From an uncultured Saprospiraceae bacterium (GTDB taxonomy: Bacteria; Bacteroidota; Bacteroidia; Chitinophagales; Saprospiraceae), in NCBI GenBank assembly GCA_938045585.1, contig CALIAU010000022.1:186001-250000 (forward strand): DNA of 64,000 nucleotides. Direction: 5' to 3'. Each line of letters starts with the position of its first letter. Position 1 is the stretch's first letter. Made by a program: the position numbers and the translations under genes. Of the stretch, positions 37,401 to 48,400 are shown one piece after another. The notes beneath the pieces are model-generated. The model was not told the origin of the DNA. It searched no databases and worked only from the letters and a program-made list of their open reading frames with translations.

Positions 37401-38302
37401 TGTGGGATTTTGGCGATGGCAACAGTTCGGACGAAGAAAGTCCTGTGCATACCTATGGTGCAGAAGGGATGTACACAGTTAGCTTGACCGCTACGAATGC
37501 CTGTGGCACAGCAAGCCAAACACAAGAAATAGAAGTGAATCAGTTACCCACAGCAGGGTTTGTAGCGAATGTAGAAGAAGGCTGTATTCCGTTTGAAGTG
37601 ACATTTATGGATGCCTCTTCTTCAAATGTAACAAGCTGGGAATGGAGCTTTGAAGGCGGTACTCCCGCAAATTCCACGGAAGCTTCTCCGGTAGTTAGTT
37701 ATACAGCAGTAGGGGAGTATGATGTACAGCTAATTGTAGATTCACCTGCTGGGAAAGATACACTAAACATGCAAGAATTAATCTTTGCAGACGATGTGCC
37801 AGCTGCATTCTTTGAATTAGTGGCAAGCTCAGAGTTTGTATATCAGTTTACAAATGGGTCTGTAAATGCAACGAGCTTTCTATGGGATTTTGGAGATGGT
37901 ATCACCTCTATTGAACAAAATCCGATGCACACATATGCAGAACCAGGAGATTATACGGTGCGTTTAACTGCAACAAATAATTGCGGATCTACCACATGGG
38001 AAGAGTTAATAACTATTGTAGAAAGTTCTGTGCTAGAGATAGAAAGTATTCAAGAATTATGGATTCAGCCAAATCCGAACCGAGGTAGTTTCCATCTTTT
38101 TATACAAGCGTCTGCCTCAGAAACAATAGAGATACAAATTCTAAACCTATTGGGACAAAGCATGTTTAGTCAATCAAGGACGATACAGTCAGGTGAAAAT
38201 AGACTTTACTTTGAAGTAGAAGATTTGACAAATGGAACCTATCTGCTTAACTTGCAAGCAGATGGTAAAAGAGCAATTAAAAAATTCATTATAAATAAAT
38301 AA
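34460..38302 (+). CDS. Secreted metzincin-type metalloprotease with ten PKD repeats and type A T9SS sorting domain
   Basis: About 1280 residues. The signal peptide (MKIGRMKHTLSAILLIIFGL...) ends near VQSQ. A propeptide-like region (about 30-190) leads to the catalytic domain with the zinc motif HEMGHNFNANH (His335, Glu336, His339, His345) and a likely Met-turn Met354 in FIMAPA, as in reprolysin-like metzincins. From about residue 394 come ten PKD domains of about 80 residues in strict alternation: odd ones carry W-x-F-x-GGxP-x-x-ST, even ones WDFGDGxxS-x-x-x-P-x-H. The end (about 1196-1280, QPNPNRGSFHLFI ... NGTYLLNLQADGKRAIKKFIINK) is a type A T9SS sorting domain. Alternative start: 34475. 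An in-frame TTG at 34322 is upstream of the likely promoter. Likely degrades extracellular protein; substrate unknown. Confidence 0.88.
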   Translation: MKIGRMKHTLSAILLIIFGLNVPVQSQNSTQYADQLSKHFEEYAIQELDVDASFVQLKNIHQFQEFQMQSPDGKTWTFDLFPSNVLSEDFVYTKLENGKKIHQTEIAVFPYRGYVKGDPHSKVTLTVADGFIQGTVSTQGLDYSFQNLDTYIKSAPSNEILLYENEKIIEGEDKTCEIFNAEKIDELVQNENKSNLACLGLQLAFANDFSMYQSYGNGVLAHNIAIMNDAQGNYTSDFNDEIEFTLEQIFVAVTADDDPWTSSTDLETFLIDFSGWGNTGGFDVIYDLATIWTERNFDGPPVGGAWTNGLCSNMRYNAIQDYTANANLMRVVLAHEMGHNFNANHDAGGSGFIMAPAVNNTNTWSAASITSINNKISSVSCLGGCQGFFTAPVAEFSHDLTSTCSPATVNFFDESNGDIVSWIWLFPGGEPEYSTEQNPTVFYAVDGTYDVTLAVATDGGSDELVSFGEIVLSQSQDVDFDVSISGNIASFTNTSFPLTGDFLWDFGDGNTSTSLNPVHQYIQDGFYEVTLTHSGCGSIEASEFIEIATAPIADFFTNFTFDCQPFTVEFLNNSSSNATSYVWEFEGGTPATSTDFDPIVVYNEPGTFDVSLTVSNDNGSDQFEIFDYITVDPLPQAGFDFDVDMLTVSFTDASEDANSVLWDFGDGSSASMFNPEHTYATGGSYMVTQIVSNNCGDISLTQEVVVNSGPAAAINYDINSGCTDLAIMFDGTASSSATTYAWNFPGGIPVSSDQVSPTVEYVNPGIFDVSLIVSDGTTSDTLEMEDLVIVNTVPDAASITSVDTMTLFGVAMADASMNTTYTWDFGDGNIGAGDTVLHSYAEENMYQVILTAENECGIEMDTTALNLYTVPTAAFSNSTASGCAPFTVNFTDNSTNAITEWAWSFPGGNPSSSTDQNPSVEYIDAGTYAVSLMVTNPSGADAISIDNLIVIDDVPLVDFFAVNNLTTVSFTNQTVNGTSYMWDFGDGNSSDEESPVHTYGAEGMYTVSLTATNACGTASQTQEIEVNQLPTAGFVANVEEGCIPFEVTFMDASSSNVTSWEWSFEGGTPANSTEASPVVSYTAVGEYDVQLIVDSPAGKDTLNMQELIFADDVPAAFFELVASSEFVYQFTNGSVNATSFLWDFGDGITSIEQNPMHTYAEPGDYTVRLTATNNCGSTTWEELITIVESSVLEIESIQELWIQPNPNRGSFHLFIQASASETIEIQILNLLGQSMFSQSRTIQSGENRLYFEVEDLTNGTYLLNLQADGKRAIKKFIINK

Positions 38303-38325
38303 GATTTAGAAAAAAAAATTAGACT

Positions 38326-38685
38326 ATGAAAAAAATATTATTCAGCCTATTGATTATATCCAGCATAATTGCCTGTGGTGACGATGATGCAGCTCCTGTA
38401 CTTACAATTACCAGCCCTACTTCTTTTAACATTAATCCTGGAGATATTATAACTCTAAGTGGTTCTGCTACGGATGATGTTGAATTAGTCAACGTACTTG
38501 TTGAATCAGATGGCTTAGGATTAAGTGAAACAATACAAGGATCTGCGCTGGAAGCAAACCCAAATTTTGAATTTGCTATATCTACAGATATGGCGACACC
38601 AGCTGGGGATTATACGATTACGGTTACTGCAAATGATAATAACGATCAGGCAAGTTCTGAGGAGATAGCAGTCACAGTAAATTAA
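38326..38685 (+). CDS. Small Ig-like lipoprotein
   Basis: This 119-residue protein has a lipoprotein signal with lipobox SIIAC (Cys17), then an Asp-rich spacer (GDDDAAP). A single beta-sandwich domain starts LTITSPTSFNINPGDIITLSGSATDDVELVNV and ends SSEEIAVTVN, like the DUF4625/Ig-like modules of Bacteroidota surface lipoproteins. It starts 24 bases after the metalloprotease stop and probably shares its transcript. No enzymatic residues are visible. It may act as a small surface partner of the protease, but that is inference from position. Confidence 0.75.
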   Translation: MKKILFSLLIISSIIACGDDDAAPVLTITSPTSFNINPGDIITLSGSATDDVELVNVLVESDGLGLSETIQGSALEANPNFEFAISTDMATPAGDYTITVTANDNNDQASSEEIAVTVN

Positions 38686-38751
38686 TGGCTATCCAGGATT
38701 TTTGAAAATTCAAAAAAAAAATACTTAACTTAGTTTTCTAACATTGTAGTT

Positions 38752-39249
38752 ATGAAATATATCTCCTTATTCATTTTAAGCATATTGTCGCTGTCAGCAG
38801 TACAGGCACAAAGCTTTATTTTTGATGCAGATATGCAGGATATGCAGCTGCGCATTGACAATTTTGAGTCTGCACTCGCTAATCTTGAGCAAGGCGAAGA
38901 CTATGTGGCTTCTAAAAAGCAATTGATGAAGGGTTTGAGAAGTATTTCTACAAACTTTAGAAACTTTAATGTTTCAGAGACCAAGAACGCAGATGATTTT
39001 AATTCAAATGAGAAGTTAGATGCAGTTAGGCAGGCTTCTGCAGATACAGAGGCGTTTGCTGTCCGATTTTCCCTCGATCAGAAAAGAGAATTCTCTGAAA
39101 ATGTAAGCGAAATGCGTGCAATTAAAGAGTTTTTTCGTAACGAAAAATGGACTATAAGCAAAAATGATCAGCAGCATTTAGAGAAGCTACATTTGTTTCT
39201 CTTAGCTGCAAAGTCATGTCAATCTATCCAAAAGCAATTCGTTCAGTAG
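38752..39249 (+). CDS. Small exported helical protein of unknown function
   Basis: This 165-residue protein has a signal peptide ending at AVQAQ (residue 20, no lipobox Cys), followed by a mostly helical mature part with heptad-like spacing (MQDMQLRIDNFESALANLEQGEDY; LDAVRQASADTEAFAVRFSLDQKREF). I do not recognise the family. It may be a periplasmic or secreted helper of the giant proteins around it. A TAGTTTTC at 38731-38738 is one base from the -7 consensus and could be its promoter. Coding status is supported by the signal peptide and good codon use. Confidence 0.65.
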   Translation: MKYISLFILSILSLSAVQAQSFIFDADMQDMQLRIDNFESALANLEQGEDYVASKKQLMKGLRSISTNFRNFNVSETKNADDFNSNEKLDAVRQASADTEAFAVRFSLDQKREFSENVSEMRAIKEFFRNEKWTISKNDQQHLEKLHLFLLAAKSCQSIQKQFVQ

Positions 39250-39472
39250 ATTTAGCCTAGATTTTTAGTTCTTAGCTCCAAATCTGCATTGGTTTCGCTT
39301 AGCCATCTTTAGTATGGTAAATTCCTTGTTTAACCATATTTTAGCTATATTGTTCCTACAATAAGTCCTGTTTTATACAGTGATTTATTCTCCCTACAGG
39401 CGGCCCACCATTTACGAATACGTAACTCACTCGTTGAGAGTGTATTATAATTATATTAATAGGAACTGTAAT
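39250..39472. other. Intergenic, 223 bases, no gene seen
   Basis: AT-rich spacer ahead of the giant gene. It holds an imperfect hairpin (TATGGTAAA/TTTAACCATA, near 39314-39339) but no clear promoter match or RNA motif. It also contains an in-frame GTG at 39380 that I do not accept as the start of the next gene. Confidence 0.5.
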
Positions 39473-42400
39473 ATGAATAAACGTTTACCCTTAATAATCA
39501 GTGCATTATTTGTGCTCATGAGCTCATTTGTCATTGGACAATCAGATAATTGCGATGCTGCTTCTATGATGCTAACCCCTGGTGTGTTAACCACTGGCGA
39601 TAATACCCTTGGAACTGCAGATGAAGACTATAGCTCAGAATTTGTGTGTACTAGTGGTGATTTTGAAGCTCAAGTATGGTATCAGTATACAGCTAGTAGC
39701 TTTTCAGCTGAATTGACCTTTATTGCAACAGCAATTACAGATGCTTCCATTTTTGTAGTAGAAGGCTGTGGTCCATGTGCTGGACCTGGACATATTGTAT
39801 TTTATACCTGTGATGTCGCTAATGGTGCAACAGAGATGGCGGGTCTTTGTACTGAACCTGGAACAACTTATTGGATAGGGATTTCATCATTTAGCGGAGA
39901 TGCAGGACTCTTTGATATTGAGATTGATGAATCAACGAATCTAGATGCTTCCAATTCAACTTGTGGAGCTGCAATGGCTATTTCGGACGGAATTACAAAT
40001 GTGACAAACTTTTGTACTACGCAGAACTATTTGTTTTTTGAATATACAGTTCAAACAGGACCATCTATTACGGTTTCAACGTCTAATAATTCACCAGTAA
40101 TACCAGTCTGTAGTGGTTCAAGTATTCATACTATATTACCAGATTGCTCTGATCCTGAGGCTACAATTCCAACAACGATTCCAGTATCTGAATGTTTGGC
40201 AGTCGGTCAAACAATCATAATTCGAGTAGAAACAGCACAAGCACACGAAATAGAAATAGAAATTGTAGATCCAGACCCATTGGGTAACCCATCCGAACCA
40301 AATGACATATGTACAGATGCCTTTGATATGTATCCTGGAAGTCCACTATTATGCTCAGCAAATGCAGGACTCTCTGGAAATGGAGCGGCTTGCCCTGATA
40401 CTGAAGGCGCTGGATGTAATGATACTGACCCTGGAATATGGGGTTTTTTCACGGTAGACCCTACAGTGCCTTTCTTCAATGTCACGGGATCAGGTTTTCA
40501 GCTTTTTGAAGGACCTGACTGTAATAATTTGACATCACTGATTTGTGATGTGGCAACGTCAGGAATTGTACCAGATTACAATACAACCTATTATGTTTTG
40601 ATAACAGGTGATGGTACTAGTACTTTTAATGTTGCAGGTGCTACAAACGCACTTGGGATACCAGATCCTACTAATGACGATTGTGCTTCAGCAGATGCAT
40701 TATCATTGGGTTTAAATAGTGGACTAACAAATTTATGTTCATCCACTGATATTAATTTAGGAACCTGCGGTGCTACCCAATCTGAAGCAACAGTATGGTA
40801 TGAGTATACACCCTCACAAGCGGTTACTTTTGTAGAGATTACATTAGCTGCTGCTACAGTTACATCACCAGGTTTTGCAATCTATGATGCTTGTGGTGGA
40901 GCCTTACTAGACGAATTATGTTCAGAAGGAACTATTACGCTAGAATGTAGCATTGAAAATCAGTTTTGGATTCAAGTGGGTAGTGCTACTATTAATGGGG
41001 GAGATTTTGATCTTACAATTACAGAAGGGAATCCGGTAAATGTAAATGACCTATGTACAACAGCTGCAGCCGATCCAGAAAATACCTTAGCCGATTGTAC
41101 ACCTGCTACGATTTCAGGCGATAATACAGATAGCTGTCCAGAATCTTTTGGCCTGGGTGGATGTAATATAGATACAGAACCTACGGTTTGGGAAGAATTG
41201 ACTCTTCCTGCAGGAACCGTATCACTAGAAATAACAAACATATCCGCTGGCTTTAGCGTGACTATATGGGATGGCTGTGGAGGTTCTGCATTTGGCCCCT
41301 CTTGTTTAACTGCGGATGCCTTTGTGAATATTACACCAGGTCTAACTACTGTTTTTGTATCAATCAATGGTCCTACGGAGGGACCCTTCTCTTTTGATGT
41401 ATTAGCAGTTGTGCCGCCAGCCAATGATGCCTGTGCGGATGCAGAAATGCTAGGATCAGGTACCAGTGTAACATTGACAAATGCCTGTGCAACAGCAGAT
41501 GTAGCTCTAGGTTGTGCTGCAACACAGGATGAGGCTACGGTATGGTATAGTTATACAATAGCAAGTCCCATAGATGAAATAACAATTACTTTAGCTGGAA
41601 CAGGTACTTCCATTTTAAATCCTGCTTTCCAAGTATTAGATGGAAATGCAGGTTGTAATGGGACATTTATTCCGGGAATAACGCCTGCTTGTTCTGGGGG
41701 GACCATAACTATTCCTTGTCCACCTGTGGGTGATCTATTAATAGAAGTAGGTTCTGCCTTTGATGATGCAGGAGAATTCCAAATAACAATAACAGAAGGA
41801 ACAGCAACGCCTCCCAATGATCTGTGTATGAATGCTGCAACAGATCCAGAAAATACCTTAACAGCCTGTACAGAATCTATGATAACAGGGGATAACAATA
41901 ATAGTTGTCCAGAAGCATTCTCATTAGCTGGCTGTAACATAGATATAGAATCTACAGTATGGGAAGAGCTTACTCTACCAGCTGGTACTGTGGCGCTAAA
42001 TATTTCGGGAATTACACCTAATTTTAATGTAACTGTATGGAGTGATTGTACAACACCGCTAGGACCCTCTTGTTTGACAGCAGATGATATGATTGCTATT
42101 GCAGCTGGAACAACGTCCGTGCTTGTTTCTGTTAGCTCTGATCCTACATTGGAAGGCGCGTACGCGTTTACTGTCTTACCAGTTGTGCCTCCAGTAAATG
42201 ATGAATGTGCAGATGCAATTGGTATAAATAGTGGAGCAAATACAGGTCTAACAAATGAATGTGCAACAGCAGATGTACTTTTTAATACCTGTGGAGGTGG
42301 CCAAGAAGAAGCGACTGTATGGTACAGCTATACAATTGCAAATCAAATTGATGAAATAACAATAAACTTAGCAGGATCTGGTGCAAATATAACTGCTCCT

Positions 42401-45400
42401 GCCTTTATGGTGCTTGATGGAACTGGCGGCTGTAGTGGAGTCTTTTTAGATGAGGCCTGCGCAGAAGGAGATCTTATTATTGAGTGTCCTCCAGTTGGTG
42501 ACATTTTTATAATGGTAGGTTCTACCTTTGATAATGCAGGAGAGTTTGATATTACGATTACGGAAGGTAATCCTAGTCCTACGAACGATCTATGTGATAT
42601 GGCTGCAGTAGAACCAGCCTTAGTTGCCTGTGTAGCACAAGAAATATCAGGTACGAACGAATTTGCCTGTCCAGAAGATTTTACATTGGCAGGTTGTAAT
42701 ATAGATGTTGACCCTACGGTTTGGCATGAAATAACAGTGCCTGCGGGAACAACAGCCTTAGAAATTGAAGTTACCTCAGGTCCTATCTCTGTAACGATAT
42801 GGGAATCTCCTTGTCCTCCAGGTGGTACTGCAAATGGACCTGTGTGTATTAATGGAATGGATGTAGTAAATGTGCCAGGAGCAGGTACCTACTTTATTTC
42901 GGTAAGTACCATTGATGGAAATGAAGGGGCCTATACCTTTGATATAACCGCTATTGTACCTCCTGCAAATGATGATTGTGCAATGGCAGAACTTATTACT
43001 GCAGGTGCTACCAGTGGATCAAATATTTGTTCCACTCCTGATATAGCTCCAGGCTGTACAGCCTCTACTGATATTATTAATACAGTATGGTATGAGTATG
43101 TCGTGCCAGCTGGAGTAAAATCTGTAACTATCAGTATCGCTGGAACAGGTGGTATTCCAATATCAGGAGTGCATGCGGCGGCAGTAGATGGATGTCCACC
43201 AGGATCCAGTTTGATCGAACCAGGAAGTGAGACCTGTGCAGGGGAAGATATAGTACTCAGTTGTCCAGACCCGGGTGTATCCGTATTTATCCTTGTAGGT
43301 AGTACCAGTGATAATGAAGGAGATTTTACGATTACAATAACAGAAGATAATCCTACGTGTACATATGGAAATGATGAATGTGCAGATGCAGAACCCTTAC
43401 CAAATGATCCAATAACAAATATGGGAGAGGAATGTACATCTGGATGTAATGAATTAGCCTGTCCAGATCCTGAGATTGATGGTGTATGCGGAGTAACTAC
43501 TAATAATGTTGTTTGGTTTGAGGTAACAACAGATGCCTTTGATCCTTCTATTGAAACATTTATAATCGCAGAGATTTCTAATGAGGTTGATTTTAATCCA
43601 GTGGTTGGGATCTTTACTGGTTCATGTCCTCCCGTTAGTGGTCTTACATCCATAGGTTGTAATCCTGGAGCGAACGTAACTGTATCCAATGCTGCCAATG
43701 CAGCGAACCATCCCATGCCAAATACGACCTATCTGATTGCGGTTGCAAATTCAGATGATACACAATCGGGAGGTACCTTTGATCTATGTGTGGAAGTGGT
43801 ACAGGGATGTGCAAATGATGACTGTGTAAGTGCTCTCACCATTACGGATGGAGTAACTCAAGTAACAACTACAAATGGTTGTACGGAAGATATAGGTGTA
43901 CAAGCATGTGGTGGACCCGGAGGAGCTTATGAGGCTTCTGCTTGGTATAATTATACGGTCCCTGCGGGTGTAACTGCGATCTTAGTGGAAGCAACAGGTG
44001 CAACTGGAGCTCTAGTTTTTGATGCAATTGTAGATATTGACTGTAATGATCCTGTTCCTTTTGGTTCTCCTTCAGAGAATGTAGACTGTAATTTCAGTGA
44101 AACACTATTGACCTGTGTGCAAGAAGGAGAGGTGTACACATTTTTTATAGGCTCAGAAATTTCAGGTGTTAATTTTGATTTAACCATAACAGGTTTGCCA
44201 CCAGATGACCCACAAAATCCAAGTCCAGATAATGATCTTTGTACGGATCCAGAAGTAATTCCTATAACAGATGATTGTGCCTTTGTAACAGTAACTGTAA
44301 ATAATGAAAATGCTTGTGAAGAAACCTTCTCTGTAACTCCATGCGTGACTGGTCTTTTTAATGAAAACCCTACTGTTTGGTTTGAAGTAACTTTACCTGC
44401 AGATGCAACAGGACTAGATTTTGATAACATTAATAACGGAACCTATCTCTCTGTGTTTGACGATGTGTGTCCTATAACAGGGGGAACACCCTCTCTAGGT
44501 TGTATGGATCAATCCACTGCATCCTCAATAGTTGGTTTAACAGGTGGTAATACCTATCTAATTGCTGTGGCACATCCGGTAGAGTCTTCTTCTCATAGTT
44601 TTGATATCTTGGCAATTACGCCACCAGAAAATGATGGTCCATGTCCAACAGATCCTGACTTTTCTCCTGCAGATATAACAGGTGGATCGTACTCAGGAAC
44701 AACCTGTTGTGCACTAGGTTTTAATGATCTAGATGCAGCAGGAAATCCTTTAGATTTAGAAAATATAGCCTGTACAGGTACCCTGACACAGGATAATGTA
44801 GTATGGTTTATCTATCAGTGGATAGATGATGGTTCAGATGGTATTGAAATAAATTTTAACCCAACAGGAATTTCTGGAAGTGCTTCATTAGAAGTGTATA
44901 CTGCAACTATGAATGCAGGCTGTGCTCCTCCTATCCCTGCAACTGCAGCAGATGTAGTTGGATTCTCCTGTGATGCTGTAAATGATGATCCTATACGCAT
45001 AGGTTGTCCAGATCCAGATGTATATTATTATATTAAGTTATCTACTGCAGATGAAACTTGTGGGGAATACACTATTTCTGTTGATCCAGCCACTTCACAG
45101 TGTTCTGAGCTAGCAGATGAATGTGTCGATGCACCTATGTTAGTAACACAAACACCAAATGCTTGTGCAGATGGAGAAATTCCACTCTCAGTAGATGGTT
45201 GTTTAGATTTAGCCTGTCCAGAAGATGTGTTCACTGATTGTGGACAAGATCAGGGACCTACAGTGTGGTTTCAAATTACTATTGATGACACGGATGCGAA
45301 TGGTTTATATACGCAGGTAGATGCGCCTGGTTTTGACGCGGTTTGGGCAGTATATGAAGGAACTTCTTGTGATGACATGGTTCTTGTAGGTGATTTAGAT

Positions 45401-48400
45401 GAAGATAATCCAGGGAGTATATTTCCATGCAGTTTTTCTGATGGAGATCCAGGAAATTTATTTACAGTTCCTATTGGTACAGATCCGGCTACAGGAGATG
45501 ATTTTACCTATTGGGTTTCTGTAACGGCAGTTGGTCCAGTAAGTGATCCTAACTTTGAGTTAAGTTATGGTGCAACCCTAGGTTGTATCGCTTGTAGTGG
45601 AAACACCGCACAAGATTGCGACAATGGTACCTTTGAAGCCTTTGTGGATGGAGAGCTGTCGGAAGGCCCTTTCTGCGCAGGTGCTGAGGTAGAAATATGT
45701 TTGTCTTTTAATTATAATACAACAGGTACTGGTAATGATTGGTTACACGGAATAATTCCAACCTTTGGTGCTGGATGGGATGTAGAAGAAATAGATTTCC
45801 CATCCATTGATTTAGGAAATCCAAATTGGGTTTGGGCAGATGCAGACGGTGGTTGTGCGCCTTTTTTGAATGGCTATAGTCTACCTAACGCATGTACCTT
45901 TACAAATGCTGAAGGTTTATTGCAAATATGTAATACCTCTTGTAATCCTTCCTGTGATTGTGAGCTTGGGGCGCCATTACCAGATGGCTCACCTCTCCCA
46001 AGTGGATGGTTCTGGAGTTCTCCTGGTGGTTCGCCTACCTGTGCAGGAGCATGTACTCCTTCCGATGATTGGGGAGTACCAGCAGGAACTAACGTAGATG
46101 TTGATATCTGTATGACACTTATTGTTAAGTCCTTTGATGATCCAGATGAATGCGAAGACAATAAAGATTTAAAAATATTTTTCCAGACAACTTCAGATGC
46201 AATTTCTGGGTGTTGGGTAGATTCTTCTCCTTGTATAATTGACCCATCCTTTGAGAGTCCATCTTGGGAGGTAGACTGTGATACGTCACCACCTGCAGTT
46301 GCTGATATTGTTCCAATTTGTAGTGGGACAATGGCAATGACGCAGGTATCCATTGAAGGCGGATTAAATGGAGAAATAGAAATAGAAATAGACCCAGATA
46401 CCTCTCCAGATATTCTTGGTCAAACAGAAGATGTATTTACAGGTGGTGTAGGAACGATTATGGACGAACTGATAAACTGTGGTACTACAGTAGATACTGC
46501 TCGGTACATCGCTTTTGCAATTGTGGATGGATTCCAGTGTCCTGGTGTTCCAGTAGAAGTAAAAATTCCTGTATTTCCTAAAATTGTAATAGACCCACAA
46601 CCAAATCCGTATATCGTTTGTCTACCACATACCATTGAAAACCTACCAGCAAATGTATCTGGAGGTACTGGCAGCTATGATGTTATAAATTGGTTCTGGG
46701 GAGATGAGTTGACAGGAACACTGATAGGGAGTGGACCTGTGCTTACAAGTTATCCGTTGAGCATGGATGGTATTATTACTATCCAGGTAATAGATTCGGG
46801 AGGTTGTACAGAAACACAGCAACTCGTTGTTGATATTTTTGAAAAGCTAGAACCAGAGATAAATATTGATGCTACGGAGGTATGTAAAGATATTTCATTC
46901 TTGGGAGCAGATGCCTTTGTTTCTATAGGGACAGTAGATGATTGGTTCTGGTATTCAGAAGATGCAGATGGAAATCCTGTAGATATATTTACCGGCGGGA
47001 ATACTGGCTCCAATGTAAATATTGATCCTTCAGACCCTAGTGTTGAACCAGGAAAATATACTATTTTTGCAGAAGCATCGAATGATGTCGGCTGTGTAGG
47101 TATAGATTCAGTTTGTCTTACCATTTATCCATTACCAATTGGAGAGATTGTCCAACAGCCTAGTACAGACTGTTCTTCTGAAGTTGAGCTTTGTGTAGAA
47201 TTTTATGATGAGAATGGTGCAGATATTTATGGAAATGGACCAGATGATAATGGAAACGGTATTCCAGATCTTTTCGAAGATGATAATGGTGATCCAGACT
47301 TTACAGTAACCTGGTTTGCAAGCTTCATCCCAGGTGGTTCTACCACAAATGAACTCTGTTTCCTTACCTCGACACAAAGTTTCTATGATGTCGAAATAGA
47401 ATCCGCTAATGGTTGTATTGGAATATTTGGAATAAGTGAAATCGTACTGCCTATGTCCACTCCTCCGACAATAGAACCAGATACTATCTGTCTAGGGGAA
47501 ATGACAACTCTAAGCGTGATGCCGCAAGACTATGATACCTATGAGTGGGAAGATGCAGATGGCAATCCGATAGGAGGGGGTTCAGCAGGGCCAATGATAA
47601 ATGTTGCCCCAGTCGTAAGTTCTACCTATTTCTTGACAGTAACAGATGCGAACGAATGTACGGGTGAAACCTCCGTCACTATAGAAGTGAACCCATTACC
47701 GGATCCACAGTTTTCTGGAAACCTTTCCATATGTGCTGGACAAGAAACTGAAATAACTGCCTTAGGAGATCCTGCCTTATTTGACTTTAATTGGTTGGAT
47801 GGTTCAGGTGGTTCTATTGGCGTAGATTCCTTTGTAGTCATTTCAACTACAGGGACCTACACGTTAGAGTTAACGAATGAATTTGGCTGTATTAAGGATA
47901 CCATGTTTACTGTAATAACAGCTGCAGAACTAGATATTAATATTTCAGGATCTGATATATGCGATGATGATGGATGCACCACACTAAATGGAGGTGCAGG
48001 TTTTGATATGTATACGTGGACAGATATGGATGGAAATGAAATAGTTTCAGGACCAACAGAACAGACACTAGAAGTATGTGATCCAGGTGATTATATTTTG
48101 ATTGCTGCACAGGGCGTTTGTTCAGGTGTAGATACTATTACTATCAGTCAAATGGATTCTCCAATAATTGATATTGCTGATGGAGAAGCCTGTAATATTA
48201 CTTCAGGTGGATCTCTATGGTTTGTCAATTTTGACGATCTAGTACTTTCAAGTGCTGGAGGGACTTGGTCCTCACTGACAGATCCATCGATAGTGCTTTC
48301 ACCTCTTGATAGTGTGTCTTTTGCTGGACTGCCACAGGGAGACTATGAGTTTATTTATACAACAAACACCGCAATGGCGCCATGTGCTGATGTATCAGAT

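Noticed and set aside
39380-39472. A longer start (GTG 39380) for the giant protein
   Set aside because: The extra 31 residues precede a complete signal peptide beginning at 39473.
42931-43716. A 261-codon minus-strand frame, and others inside the giant genes
   Set aside because: They are shadows in the opposite strand of repetitive Thr/Gly/Val-rich coding sequence, with no start context or family match.
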